This document shows, in pieces, positions 34,664-45,790 of a stretch of 47,706 nt of DNA. Origin of the DNA: Gnetum montanum. Taxonomy: Eukaryota; Streptophyta; Gnetopsida; Gnetales; Gnetaceae. The notes beneath the pieces are model-generated. The model made no database searches. It saw only the letters and a list, made by a program, of their open reading frames with translations, and was not told where the DNA came from. The position numbers and the translations under genes were made by a program. The stretch lies in NCBI GenBank assembly GCA_015680685.1, contig MNCI01017558.1:248016-295721 (forward strand). The letters run 5' to 3'. Numbering within the stretch: position 1 is the first letter of the stretch; every line of letters begins with the position of its first letter.

Positions 34664-34742
34664 TTGGCGGGGGGGTGTGGGGGGCGGGGGCGTGTGTGTG
34701 GGGGGAGGGAGAGGAGGGGGAGGGAGAGGAGGGGGGTGTGGT
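34664..34742 (+). repeat. G-rich / GGGAGAGG tract with quadruplex potential
   Basis: About 80 bp with many runs of three to seven G, including a tandem GGGGGAGGGAGAGGA-type unit. It meets the simple G3+ spacing rule for G-quadruplex formation on the plus strand several times over. It is 3.2 kb upstream of the receptor ATG. Confidence 0.75.
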
Positions 34743-35110
34743 TTTGTTAGGTGGTTTTATAAATGGTAGTGTATAGCAAGGGGTGAGGGGTTTAAAACAA
34801 GTAGCATATAGAAAAAGAGGGAGAGGGTGGAGCAATGTTGATGTTTCATCCAAGTATTACTTTTTAAATATGATTTAATTGAAAAGTGTACAATACAATT
34901 ACCAAATTTCATGTATCAAAGTATGTGTTGGGAAGAAGAGGGAGAAGGGGGAGGGGATGTTGGGGGTTGGGTGCTAAATGTTCATCTCATGTGTAAGTAT
35001 CTAGGACTTGATACATAAGCTTTAGCAACACGAAGAGAGCATTGAATAAAACATATTTGCTATCCTTTAATTAGTTGATCCACATATATTTAAACGCGAG
35101 CAACATTTAC

Positions 35111-35235
35111 CATTTTTCTTATTTTCATAACCCATCACCATTAAAAATAAGAAATTTAAATTTGCCGTTTCATCTGTCACTGTCTTTCCTCCTGAAATTG
35201 TAAAATGGTGATGGGTTATGAAAATAAGGAAAATG
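35111..35235. repeat. Inverted repeat, 32-bp arms, 61-bp loop
   Basis: The left arm 35111-35142 and right arm 35204-35235 are complementary at 31 of 32 positions (CATAACCCATCACCATT and its reverse complement in the core). RNA from either strand would fold into a long hairpin. It could be a small MITE-like remnant or a small-RNA precursor. No target duplication was identified. Confidence 0.8.
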
Positions 35236-35882
35236 TGATATTTGTGGTTGGCCCGCATATACATAGCTTCAAAAAGAAAGGAAAAGAGAAAGCGTCTTTT
35301 GAACGAGTTGATGGCAATTATTTATTGAAAATCACGACGCATTGATGGAATGCAATAATAATAAGTTGTGCGTGACTCCACTGCCGATGGTGACCCATTT
35401 TGAACTCTTGACAAAACGTCCCAATCCGTCCGCCTACTTATCATCATCATTAATTTTGATGGAGAGTGGGGGAAAAAACAAAGAAAAAGTTGCATTATTC
35501 GAAGACAAGAAGGAATCCTTGAAAAACCGAGTTCAGTTCTGAGACCATGGACAGAAAAACCTCCGGTAAATTTTGAAGTGTTTCTTCTGTAAAAGGATTT
35601 CTGAGTTAATCCCCGACCAAAGTGGAAACTGGAAAGCGAAACGTCATGTACCCAACCCATAATAATTAGAAAAGGTGAGCATGATAGAGACTTATACCTA
35701 TGAACAGCATTGACCAGCCTCTTCACCTCTTCTAAATCCATAAAAACACATACGCAAAACCCTACAAGTGCACCAAAAGAACTTAAATTATCATTGTTTG
35801 TGTGCCTGATTTTGTCCGGTAGCATATTTAACTTAATAACCATGCACAAAGACTGTGTCACTCTATGATGTCTTGGGATGGA

Positions 35883-35890
35883 TATAAAAG
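35883..35890 (+). promoter_or_regulatory. Candidate TATA box of the cytokinin receptor gene
   Basis: TATAAAAG stands in a GC-moderate context 2.0 kb before the ATG. If used, the leader would be about 2 kb and probably spliced. A second candidate, TAATAAAAGG, is near 36388. The region 34306-35880 has no recognisable gene; open frames on the minus strand at 35322-35957 have no familiar domain. Confidence 0.25.
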
Positions 35891-35931
35891 AAGACATGTA
35901 TCTACCTCTGCTTTTATTTACATTTGCTGAG

Positions 35932-36108
35932 GAGACCCTTCTGGATTTCTCTAGCAACTTGGAGTTGCAACTGAAATTGTGACCTGTAATTCTCCATGCG
36001 AAGACTCTTTTCTAAAGAGACCCTTCTGGATTTCTCTAGCAACTTGGAGTTGCAACTGAAATTGAGCGTGTGACCTGTATAATTCTCCATGCGAAGACTC
36101 TTTTCTAG
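35932..36108. repeat. Tandem duplication, ~85 and ~92 bp
   Basis: A unit beginning GAGACCCTTCTGGATTTCTC and ending CGAAGACTCTTTTCTA occurs at 35932-36016 and again at 36017-36108. The second copy has about 7 extra bases (GAGCGT and TA near 36064-36080). The copies are otherwise almost identical, so the duplication is recent or conserved. It lies just downstream of the candidate TATA box. Confidence 0.85.
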
Positions 36109-36394
36109 AGAGGTGTGGACTATTTGTTTCATAAGAAGTTGCTGGAAGCTACCAGGGGTATTCTGAGCTCAGGCTTTAGTTTCATGGCCAAGGAAATGAA
36201 GATCCCACTTGGAACCAGTGGACAGGGTTTGGTTGCCATGCCTTTTGTTTTTTTTCTCCTCTGACTTGGCAGCCCATTCATAATTGGGTGATAAAAAAGG
36301 GATAATTATATTAGGAGTTTAGTAGGGAGGGCATCTTGGTGGTTGTAAAGGATGATAAGGAGTAAAGCGACAGAATAACTTAGGTTAATAAAAG

Positions 36395-37906
36395 GTGTGG
36401 GTGTATCAGTGGGGGTGTGCTGGATGGACTGGTGTGACTTTTGCAAAGGCTGACAGGGGAGCAACTACATTTATGCTCTCTTTCTCTCTCTACTTATGCT
36501 TAGCATGCCTTTACTTGGGTAAAAACTTGTGGATGGGGAGGTGTTGTCTGCATTGCCTTGCCTTCTTGTTGGTCTGTGCTTCAGTTTCTGCTTCGTCTTC
36601 TGCTGCTGCTGCTTCTGCTTCTTCTGTTGTTTCTGTGACTGTCTTTTCTGTGTGTGGGACCGTCATCTCTGCTGCGGCGGAGGGTCACTGTCGTGCTTTT
36701 GCGTTTACCCACCAAGCAATATCGCACACATGTGATGCGTTTTGTGTCGCCGTAGTATATATCTAATCTGAGTTGGATTCAAAAACCAGAACTGCCCCAA
36801 TGTCTGTCCAGTTTTGCTTATTGCTTTCGTTTATTTATATTTTCATTGGCTCTGCTTGTTCTCTTTGCTTTTATTGCCTTTCTGGTTCGTGTGTTTGTGC
36901 CTTCCTGCCTGCCTGCCTCATCTTTGTTGTTCTGTTTCTGCTGCTTTTTACGACACGCGGACCGGTTTTCCTCTTCTTTTCTTCTTCTTCTTCTTGGATT
37001 AGGTTTGCTTAGCTTTGGTTTGAGGAAGTGGGCTCCCCGCAGTGTGGATTTTAGTTCACCTCTTTCAATCTTCGACGTTTCCCCTCTCTCCCTCTCTCTG
37101 TGGCATTATTGGCATGGCACCGTTGCCGAATAAAAAAAAATTTGTGCGCTGCTGGCGCCTACTACTGCTACCCACTCGAATAAAAGCCCAACACAGCCAA
37201 AATGACGCACAGGGTGGCCTCCTGAAATGAAATGAAATTTGGGGAAAAACCACAGCATTACCACCACCATCAAGACAACAATTACTAGAAGTACCGTCCG
37301 CTCTTCCTTGTTGTGCTTCTGTCATGGTATCCATTTGCAGCACTGATCTTGTGCGACTACTGCATCATCATTATCATCATCATCATCATCTGCATCTGCA
37401 TCTGGATATCCTTCTCTTCCTCTTCCTCTTCGTCTTCCGCCATGTTCATGCCCTTTCTTCCTCAAAAGCGCGGCAGCTGCTGCTGCAGCAGCAGAGATAG
37501 CAGCATCGTGTGTCTGCGAATTCTGGGCCGCCTGCGAAAGGCCATGTGGGCATGAGCTCAGCAGCTGCAGAGATAGAGAGAGGGGTTCGTTAATCGGGGG
37601 ATTTATGGGGGCCTAACCCTGGTTTGGGATAGAAGCGCAGGCGAATAATGATTGCTTGTACTTGCTCTGAGTAGCGGTAGAAGCGGCAAGGCAAGCAGAC
37701 TAGTAATGAAATTGGAATTCCAGCAATCTCTAACCTGTCATATAGTCCGGACGGACTGACTGGCTGACTTGGGAGAAAGGCACCACAGCTGGCTGGCTCC
37801 TTCCTCCTCGCTTGTTGACTGCGGATAAGGAGCAACGCAGCATCCGCAACAGTAACAGCAACAGAGACAGACAGACACACACCCACAAAGGAGTGGGGGA
37901 TTGTGT
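36395..37906 (+). promoter_or_regulatory. CT-rich and trinucleotide-rich leader/promoter of the receptor gene
   Basis: The strand is pyrimidine-rich with runs of CTG/CTT (36596-36640), CTTCTT (36980-36995), CATCAT (37360-37392), CTCTTC (37410-37440) and GCTGCTGCAG (37476-37492). Open frames here are low-complexity and give no domain, so I read it as promoter and 5' UTR. The receptor frame is open upstream only to a TAA at 37853-37855 and has no earlier ATG than 37907. Several short upstream ATGs could act as uORFs if this stretch is transcribed. Confidence 0.45.
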
Positions 37907-40900
37907 ATGATTTGGGCATTGGCGGCCACTCTGGCGTGCATAGGCGTCTGTCTAGGCATGTACCAGGCATGCGGACTCAAACTCGGACTCGGATTGGGTT
38001 TCTACAACAGAATGAACAACAACACCACCACCACCACCACCACCACCACCAAAGCCAATGGAAATTGCAGCAACAGTATCAACAACAACAGCAGCAGCAG
38101 CAATGGAAGATTGTGTGTGAGATCAGTAGGGGCTTCGAATCTGGGCGGTACCAATTCCAATTCTAATAATAATTGCGGGGTAAATTCCAAATCTTGCAGC
38201 AGCAGCAGCAGCAACAGCAAAGGCGTGACGACTGGTTGTGTTGCAGTTGCAGAGGCTGCAGCAGCAGCGGTGAAGGCGGTGGCAGCGAAGCTGGGTTGGA
38301 GGAGGAATATGCTGAGGATGTGTGTGGTGGGGGGACTCTGCGTAAGCGCCATTATATTCTATCTGATGAGGGCTGCCGTTGTGGAGCGCAGGCGGGATAT
38401 GCTGGTCAGTATGTGTGACGAACGTGCCAGAATGTTGCAGGACCAGTTCGCCGTCAGCGTCAACCACGTCCACGCCCTCGCCCTGCTCGTCTCCACTTTC
38501 CATCTCGCCAAGGACCCCTCCGCGCTCGACCAGGTACGTATAGGTATGCCCCCTCCTGCTCCAGGTCCAGGTTCCAGTCCCCCCTTCCAAGATCCAACAA
38601 TTCTTACCCTCCCTCGTTTTGTGGGCGTAAGTTTCAATTCCCTCCCCGGACTGAACCACTGTCGCCACGGCGGTCGGATACTCCTGAGCTTAGCTTTCTG
38701 TGACCTATGGGGGAGTTCCAATTCGAATTGACCCTGATTCAATCTCCGGCCTCAAGAGTATCTGACCACCGATTGAATTCCAACTCCCCCATCCTACATA
38801 CAGTGAGTCATCTCTTGAGATCGGAGTTTGAATCCCTTTTCTTGTATCCGCATCGGGGGTGATCGTGGTGGTTACGAATTATTGATATTTAGCCACAAGT
38901 AGAAGTTGGAATCGTCGTTGGGGTTTTAAGTTGGAGTTGTTATTATTGTCTCTATGATTTGGGGTTGAAATTGGGTTACTCTGTCGTTGGAATTGGATTG
39001 AGTGGGGTTTTTGGTGATGGAGATTGTTGTTGTTGTTGTTGGCGGTTTTGCAGAAAACGTTTGCGGAGTATGCGGCTCGGACCGCGTTCGAGAGGCCGTT
39101 GACGAGCGGCGTGTCGTATGCGCAGAAGGTTCTGCACTCGGAGCGGGAGCAGTTCGAGCGGCAGCAGGGATGGAGGATCAAGCAGATGAAGACCAAGGAG
39201 ATGTCCCCTGTTCAGGACGAGTATGCCCCGGTCATCTTCTCCCAGGATACCGTCTCCTACATCCAGTCCCTCGATATGATGTCTGGCAAGGTTTGCTAAC
39301 AAATCAGATCCCTCTTGCTTTTGCTGTTTGCCTCTGTTTCGGGATAAGTGACGGTTGTGTTTTCGAACACCAAATTTTTCGGAGACCAAATGCAAAATTT
39401 CAATATGATCTAGACCTAATCGGTAAAACAAGGAAATTTTAAGTTCAACTTCGTACTTTTGTTGCACTGTTGGAATGCAAATCCAGGCAGTGCATATATG
39501 ATCTCAGGATATAGATAAGATGATAATTTAAAATCTCTGAGCAAGTTATGCTTTTCGAAAGGAAAGAAATCCCTAAACAGGAAACATTCATGAAAATTAT
39601 GCCTACAGTAGACGATGGAAGATGCTTCCTGTACTTCCCCCGTGACTCCTGACTTGGCAGAAAATATTCAATTAGAGCCATGCTTAAAAACCGCATCCAA
39701 CGCTGAATATGTTTCAAAATGCTTAATTTGTACACAACTCATAGACATTTTTGATCACGAGAAGCGGTTACATGGCTATGTGGCAAAATACGGGGAAGTA
39801 TTCCTTACTTCCCCTTATATTTCAGGTTGCTTTTTGGGGCCACTGTTCAAAGCTCATGAAATGTTTGCTAATCGTGTGTACAGCCTTTAACTGCACTCAA
39901 GAAATGTTTGTTAAACGGTTCAAAGATGTTGATATCCAATAAATTGTCGTGGGTTTTCAAAAAAAAAAAATTATCGGACTTGATCAGAGTTTCAGTTTCA
40001 ATACAATAGCAAATGAGGAACCAAAACCATGTATCCTAATGGCAATGTAAAACACTATGTATATCCAGGAGGATCGTGAGAACATATTGAGGGCCAGAGC
40101 AAGTGGGAAGGGTGTATTGACGAGTCCTTTCACACTGGAATCCAATCATCTTGGAGTGGTTCTAACATTCACAGTCTACAGCAAGGATCTTCCTGTGGAT
40201 GCTACCCCTGAAGAACGCATTGAAGCAACTGCAGGGTCAGTTCAGTTTGATTTAAAAATGGCAAATGCGTTGCTTGCAAAGCAGACTGGAATATGTTAAA
40301 AGGCTGTTGCTGCTTGCCTTTTTGCAGGTACTTGGGAGGGGCTTTTGATGTGGAATCACTTGTGGAAAACCTTCTGCATCAACTTGCTGGGAAGCAATCA
40401 ATTGTTGTCAATGTTGTTGACATCACCAACAGCTCAATGCCTGTCATTATGTACGGCCCCCCTGTCACACGAGACGTGCTATCTCATGTGAGCCCCCTTG
40501 ATTTTGGTGATCCATCTCGCAAACATGAGATGGTCTGCAGGTACTCATCATAATCAGCTGTTTGCAAATTGCACTGGTTTGTTCTGAACCCACAATGACT
40601 TAGATCACACGATCCGCTGTCATATTTTCAGATTTGCCCAGGAACCTCCCCTTCCATGGTCAACGTTTACTACCCCGTTAGGAGTGCTTGTGATTGCTCT
40701 GTTACTTGGCCACATATTTCATGCAGCCTTAAACCGTATAGCCAAAGTTGAAGAAGATTTCCGTAAGATGGAGGAGTTGAAAGTACGAGCTGAAGCAGCA
40801 GATATTGCAAAATCACAGGTTTGTCATATTATCATTAGTTTATCAATCTTGTGTTATCGGAAGATCTTATTACCTGAATAAAATTCATTTTTCCTGCGAT

Positions 40901-43603
40901 TTTTTTTGCAGTTTCTTGCAACAGTTTCTCATGAGATCAGGACTCCAATGAATGGTGTTCTAGGTATGTTTTTCTATACAACTCTATTGAATCATGAAAC
41001 AAATAAATGTATGGCTCTGATGCGAAAGCTGACATTAATGCCAAAATTGACAAGAATGCTACACCTCACTCTTCATCAACTGTCTGCAGGAATGTTGCAG
41101 ATGCTCATGGACACACAGCTTGATGCAACTCAACAGGATTATGCTCGAACAGCTCAAGACAGTGGAAAAGCATTGATAACTTTGATAAACGAAGTGCTTG
41201 ACCAGGCAAAGATCGAGTCAGGAAGGCTTGAGCTAGAAGCTGTGCCCTTTGATGTCCGGGCTATTCTCGATGATGTTCTTTCGTTGTTCTCAGGAAAATC
41301 TAGAGACAAAGGCATAGAGGTGACTTTCTACTTCTTGTTCCTTAAGAAAATTAAAGGCAATTATCGATGTATTTCAAATGTCTCGTCTACTTTCGCTTCT
41401 TCTGTTGATTTTCATACAATTCAGTACATGGCAATTATAACTTACTTGGTCGTATGCCACATATGTAGCATGTGTTTCTTTTCTAGTCAATCTGTTATCT
41501 ATATGCACCTTCCTGAGAGTTTTCTCGGTTCATCTGATGAATTTTTGGTGCATGATAATTAATGATGTGGTTAGCTTGCTGTTTATATATCGGATCGTGT
41601 GCCACGGATTCTTATTGGTGACCCTGGGAGATTTCGACAAGTTGTTACAAATCTTGTTGGAAATTCTGTCAAGGTTAGCAATACATCCCAATTGCTTTGG
41701 TAACTTGTCATTTTTATGCTGTCACAACTCTCAAGCACTGCGCCACTTTATGTGAAATTATGATGATTCAATTAATCTTTCTAGTTTCTATGCATATCTT
41801 CTACATTAGCTCACATTTTGTTTCTTTTACTAAGGCAGTTCACAGAGACTGGTCATATCTTCGTTTGTGTTCATCTTGTTGACGAATCCACTGAAACAAA
41901 TTTGGAAGCACCAAAAAAGTACACGGAATTGCATTCCTATGACAGCCTTAGTGGGAGGCAGCCTGCTGATGGAAGGAACTGCTGGGAAAACTTCAAGAAG
42001 CTGATCCCAGATAGATCCTGTGTACTTCAGTATGAATTTGATGATTGCTTTAGTAGAGAATCATCTGAAAAAGTAAATTTGAGTGAAAACGTAAATTTAT
42101 GTGTTACTGTTGAAGACACAGGGGTTGGAATCCCATTGAATGCCCAGCAGCGTGTTTTCACTCCTTTTATGCAAGCAGATAGTTCTACCTCTCGAACATA
42201 TGGTGGAACTGGTATAGGCTTGAGTATTAGCAGATGCCTTGTTGAACTTATGAGTGGTAAAATGGACTTCAAGAGCACACCTAATGTTGGGAGCACTTTC
42301 TCTTTCACCGTTGAATTTACAAAAGGCAACGGGAACTTACAAGATATTAAATTGCGCCCGTCTGAGCATCTAACTAATTTGTTCAAGGGCATGAGAGCAT
42401 TGATCATCGATGGTAGACTTGTTAGAGCAGCTGTTACAAAATATCACTTAAAACGCCTCGGTGTGCAAGTTGAGATTGCTTCTGATCTCAAGGCAGCAAT
42501 TGCAGCAGTCTCTGGGTATCCAAATGGGGACAAGAGGAAGAGGTAAGTTTCAATTTTTTGGAGACCCTGCTTTGCGTTTTTTCAAATTTAGTTTCATTTG
42601 TTTTTTCAGACTGGCAATATCTGCCTGTTTTTAAAGCTCTGATTAAACAGTTTGAACTGCAGTACCCGTAAGAGCTTCAATATGATACTCATTGACAAAG
42701 AAGCCTGGGAACCAGGATCAGGTTTAACTGTTCCTAGGCTGTTGAAAGAATCCAGACAAAATGGTTGGGTCAGAAGGCATCCAGACTTGCCAAAGATGAT
42801 ACTTCTTGCTACTTCTATTACTACAGCAGAGTCTGAGACTGCAAAGGAAAATGGGTTTGTTGATACAGTAATTATGAAGCCTTTGCGAGCAAGTATGGTT
42901 GCAGCTTGTCTTCAGCAGGCATTGGGTGTAGGGGATAGAGGGCAACAAGGAAAAGGCTCATCTGCTCCTTTGCAAAGTCTTTTATCTGGAAAAAATATCT
43001 TGGTGGTAGATGATAATGGAGTCAACCGTAAAGTTGCTGCTGGTGCTCTAAAGAAATATGGAGCTAGTGTAATTAGTGCGGATAGTGGGAGGGCAGCCTT
43101 GGAGTTGCTTCGTCCATCCCACAACTTTGATGCATGCTTCATGGATGTGCAAATGCCAGAAATGGATGGGTAAGTAAACATTCTATATTACGTTGAAGAA
43201 GCTATTGATTTTAAGAAACTATCAAATTGCATAGGCTTGTGCTCATTACCCCGCTTGGCAGGATGAGCATTGAGGCTCTGGATGGTGATCTTTTTTAGAA
43301 AGCCAAATTGCATAAGCTAACTGTTTTTATCTTTTCAGGTTTGAGGCCACAAGACAAATCCGGTATTTGGAATTGAATGTCAATGAGAAGATTGAATTGG
43401 GAGTAGCGTCCCAGGAAATGTACAGTAATAGAGGCAAGTGGCATGTTCCTATTTTCGCAATGACTGCTGATGTGATTCAAGCAACCCACGAAGAATGCAT
43501 TAGATGTGGAATGGATGGTTATGTCTCCAAACCATTTGAAGAGGAGCAGCTTTACAGGGCTGTGGCAGATTTTTTTGAATCAAACTATGCAACCACTTTG
43601 TGA
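37907..43603 (+). CDS. AHK: Cytokinin receptor, CHASE-domain hybrid histidine kinase (AHK2/AHK3-like), 11 exons
   Basis: Eleven GT-AG exons join in frame: 37907-38533, 39054-39290, 40069-40235, 40328-40540, 40632-40818, 40912-40963, 41090-41319, 41575-41673, 41839-42542, 42663-43169, 43339-43603; 1095 residues, in the 1036-1176 range I recall for Arabidopsis AHK2-4. An N-terminal hydrophobic stretch (1-20) and low-complexity Asn/Thr/Ser tail come first. TM1 is at 138-154, the cytokinin-binding CHASE domain at about 170-415 (IFSQD at 270-274, LTSPF at 305-309), TM2 at 429-448. The kinase has [10 protein letters not shown] with phospho-acceptor His484, N box NLVGN 597-601, G1 EDTGVGIP, F box FTPFMQ, G2 GGTGIGLS. 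A pseudo-receiver spans about 789-925. The receiver (about 950-1088) has DD 955-956, phospho-acceptor Asp1000 and Lys1072. It perceives cytokinin, probably at the ER or plasma membrane, and passes phosphate to HPt proteins and response regulators. The start is the first ATG after an in-frame TAA. Wording favours the AHK2/AHK3 side over AHK4; the subclade is not certain. Confidence 0.95.
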
Positions 43604-43850
43604 CAATTATGTGTACTTCCAAGTTTCACCTGGAAGGATGGCTTCTCGCTGTCTGCTGATGATTCTCTGTGGCAGATACGGCAAGATTGGGCTAAGAGGA
43701 AGTGTTTCAGTGACTGCAACTTCGGTGCTTCCTGTATCTCGGCATGGCAGGATGGAGCCATGTAAAAGACCGCCTTTTATGGATACAAAGTAAGTTCTCA
43801 ACCCAATTACATTCAGTTTTTCCTTTCATCCTCGACTTAAACATGTTTTG

Positions 43851-43856
43851 AATAAA
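43851..43856 (+). terminator. Poly(A) signal of the receptor gene
   Basis: AATAAA lies 248 bp after the TGA stop. A perfect GTAAGT at 43790-43795 could be a donor of a 3' UTR intron, with a possible acceptor at TTGACAG near 43960, which would move the true end downstream. From here to about 45165 I see no other gene or repeat. Confidence 0.5.
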
Positions 43857-45169
43857 ACAAAAAAGAGAACTTTGTTTATAGCACCAAATGAAAGAGTGCC
43901 AATACCTTTATGCAATAACGCTGTCTGACGTCGTAAACCATATCATTCAATGCTTGACAGGTGCTTGCGTTGTTAGCCTGCTGCCAATTGGTAATGATTG
44001 TTTCAGAAAACTGACATAAAAGAGGTTGAAGCATATTGGATACATTCTGACTTTCGTAGGAGAATTCTTGAAATTCTTTTGTGTATTCCTTGTACCATAA
44101 CTAGGTTCTTCGCATAAAATCAAAAAGAAACCATTGCCTGTAAATATGTAAAAGGAAACATAACCGCACCAAACCAAGGTGTAGCTTTACACATGCATTA
44201 ATGCTTTGCCAAGTTTTGCCACTCGAAAAATGTGAAGTTTTAATTTGGTTTATAAACTGAATACTGGTCTCTACTTCTCGTGTTCGCAAGTATAGCTCAC
44301 CAGAATATATGTATTTTTGAGTTGTATTCAGATACTAATTCTACAAAATAAGATTTTAGAATTTTGTTGCATCTTTTGTAAGGATTTAAAATTGTAAAAT
44401 CATTTTTTTTATTTCACGAAATGTAACCTTTGATTCCATTCTATGATGTTGACCCTGAATTTTACTGTAATTTTTTCGTACCAACGTGAAAAGGTACCGA
44501 GTTTGCGTGTTCAATATAATGACAGGTGTAAGGATGAAAGTGAACGCGCGCTTTTAGTGCACAGGGCGAATCGGTTAAATTGCCGAGGACCCAATTGTTT
44601 GGTTTTGATATGATATGGAAACATAGATATCATATTATCATCATTGTAGACTTGGCCGCTGATTTGGAATCATGGATAATGCTTTTAATATTATTTAACT
44701 TACCCGGAATAAACCTACATTTTGAAACCGATCTGTTTTATAAGTCTAAAATTTTTAGAATTTTGATATTTGATTAAGCTGGGAGAAGGAAACCAGGAAA
44801 TCATACCAAGTAGTTTAATAATTTGGAGAAAAGTGGACTGATGGTTGGCTACCCTAAGCTCATTCATGAAATATAAAAGATGAACTTCATTGATGTATTG
44901 AGAAGTTGGAGTTCTGTTATTCGGACCCCAAAAAGAGAATTTTATTAATTAAATGAGATTAAGTACATGATCAACATCTGAACATGTTGATGGTTAAATA
45001 GGAAGAAGAACAATGACAAATGCAGATGTTGAAGGAAAACATCTTGATACATAATCCTTTACAGGGTGTGGGAGTACATTCCAAAGAGCAACGTTATGCT
45101 GGGAGTCGATTAGAACTGCGAGTTAATAAGATCGGGAGAACAACAAAGAGCTAAAAATGCTCAAAATTA

Positions 45170-45790
45170 TGATAACACACTCCGATGTAGTAGATCGTGA
45201 TTGGGAAGAGTGCATGAGTTGGTGTATCTGCTCCAAGGCTGCAAACAATAAAATAACTGATTAGTATCCAACTTTAACTTAGAAGTATGAGATAAAATTT
45301 GGAAATGCACAAGGCGAAGAATTTGAGATTTTTCCATAATAGTTAAATGGTTAGAGTTGGACGAATTAGTGTTTTGGAAAAGAGCAGTGCATCTGCGCTN
45401 TGTAGACAAAATCATTAGGACCTCCACAGAGAGGGCAATTAGGGGTTGGAATCCCAAGGTATTTCCGACGTTTGCCGATAGGCAGGCCTTGATAAAGGAG
45501 GCACCAAAGAAATTGTTTAATTTTTGGAAGAGTCGGAAGGCTCCAAACTCGTGAAAAGAGAGAGAGCCAAAACTGTTCAGACTGTTCTTTGTGCCATGAT
45601 CGATTGCAGCGATTAACAATCATAGAGGAATCATGCAACAACTGAAAGGTCACATGTGGTTTATAGGGTAGAAGGTTCGATCCATTAGTCCACTGAAGAC
45701 CATGGAAGAGACTAGGAACCGAAGCATCCAAATGCACGTACTGATGTATGAAGTGATAAAGTCTATCAAGGCATTGGTGCATAGTTCTGG
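45170..45790 (-). pseudogene. LINE (L1-type) reverse-transcriptase C-terminal fragment, zf-RVT region
   Basis: On the minus strand 45782-45366 reads QFWLSLFSRVWSLPTLPKIK, then QFLWCLLYQGLPIGKRR, then CPLCGGPND and MHC. This is the plant non-LTR retrotransposon zinc-binding segment after RT (W...PPK-K-FLWRL...C-LC...E--H-C). The frame ends at a stop after FPKH and a second minus frame continues to about 45170. An N at 45400 falls inside it. No RT core, poly(A) tail or target duplication was found, so it is an old fragment. Confidence 0.6.

Noticed and set aside
35322-35957. Open frame of 211 codons on the minus strand
   Set aside because: No recognisable domain, it overlaps the tandem duplication and the likely promoter of the receptor on the other strand, and its composition is not protein-like.
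36395-37555. Cys/Ser/Phe-rich open frames in the receptor leader as small secreted proteins
   Set aside because: They come from CTT/CTG repeats, overlap each other in several frames and have no conserved motif.
37901-37906. TTG at 37901 as an alternative start of the receptor
   Set aside because: Plant nuclear genes start at ATG; the first in-frame ATG is at 37907.
38002-38742. Long minus-strand frames across exon 1
   Set aside because: Shadows of the repeat-rich coding exon on the plus strand.
39615-39890. Open frame inside intron 2 as an extra exon
   Set aside because: The coding frame joins directly from 39290 to 40069 with conserved sequence on both sides; this frame has no family match.
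41320-41560. Read-through of exon 7 into its intron as an alternative ending
   Set aside because: The conserved kinase sequence resumes exactly at 41575 after a proper GT-AG pair, so the extension is intron sequence.
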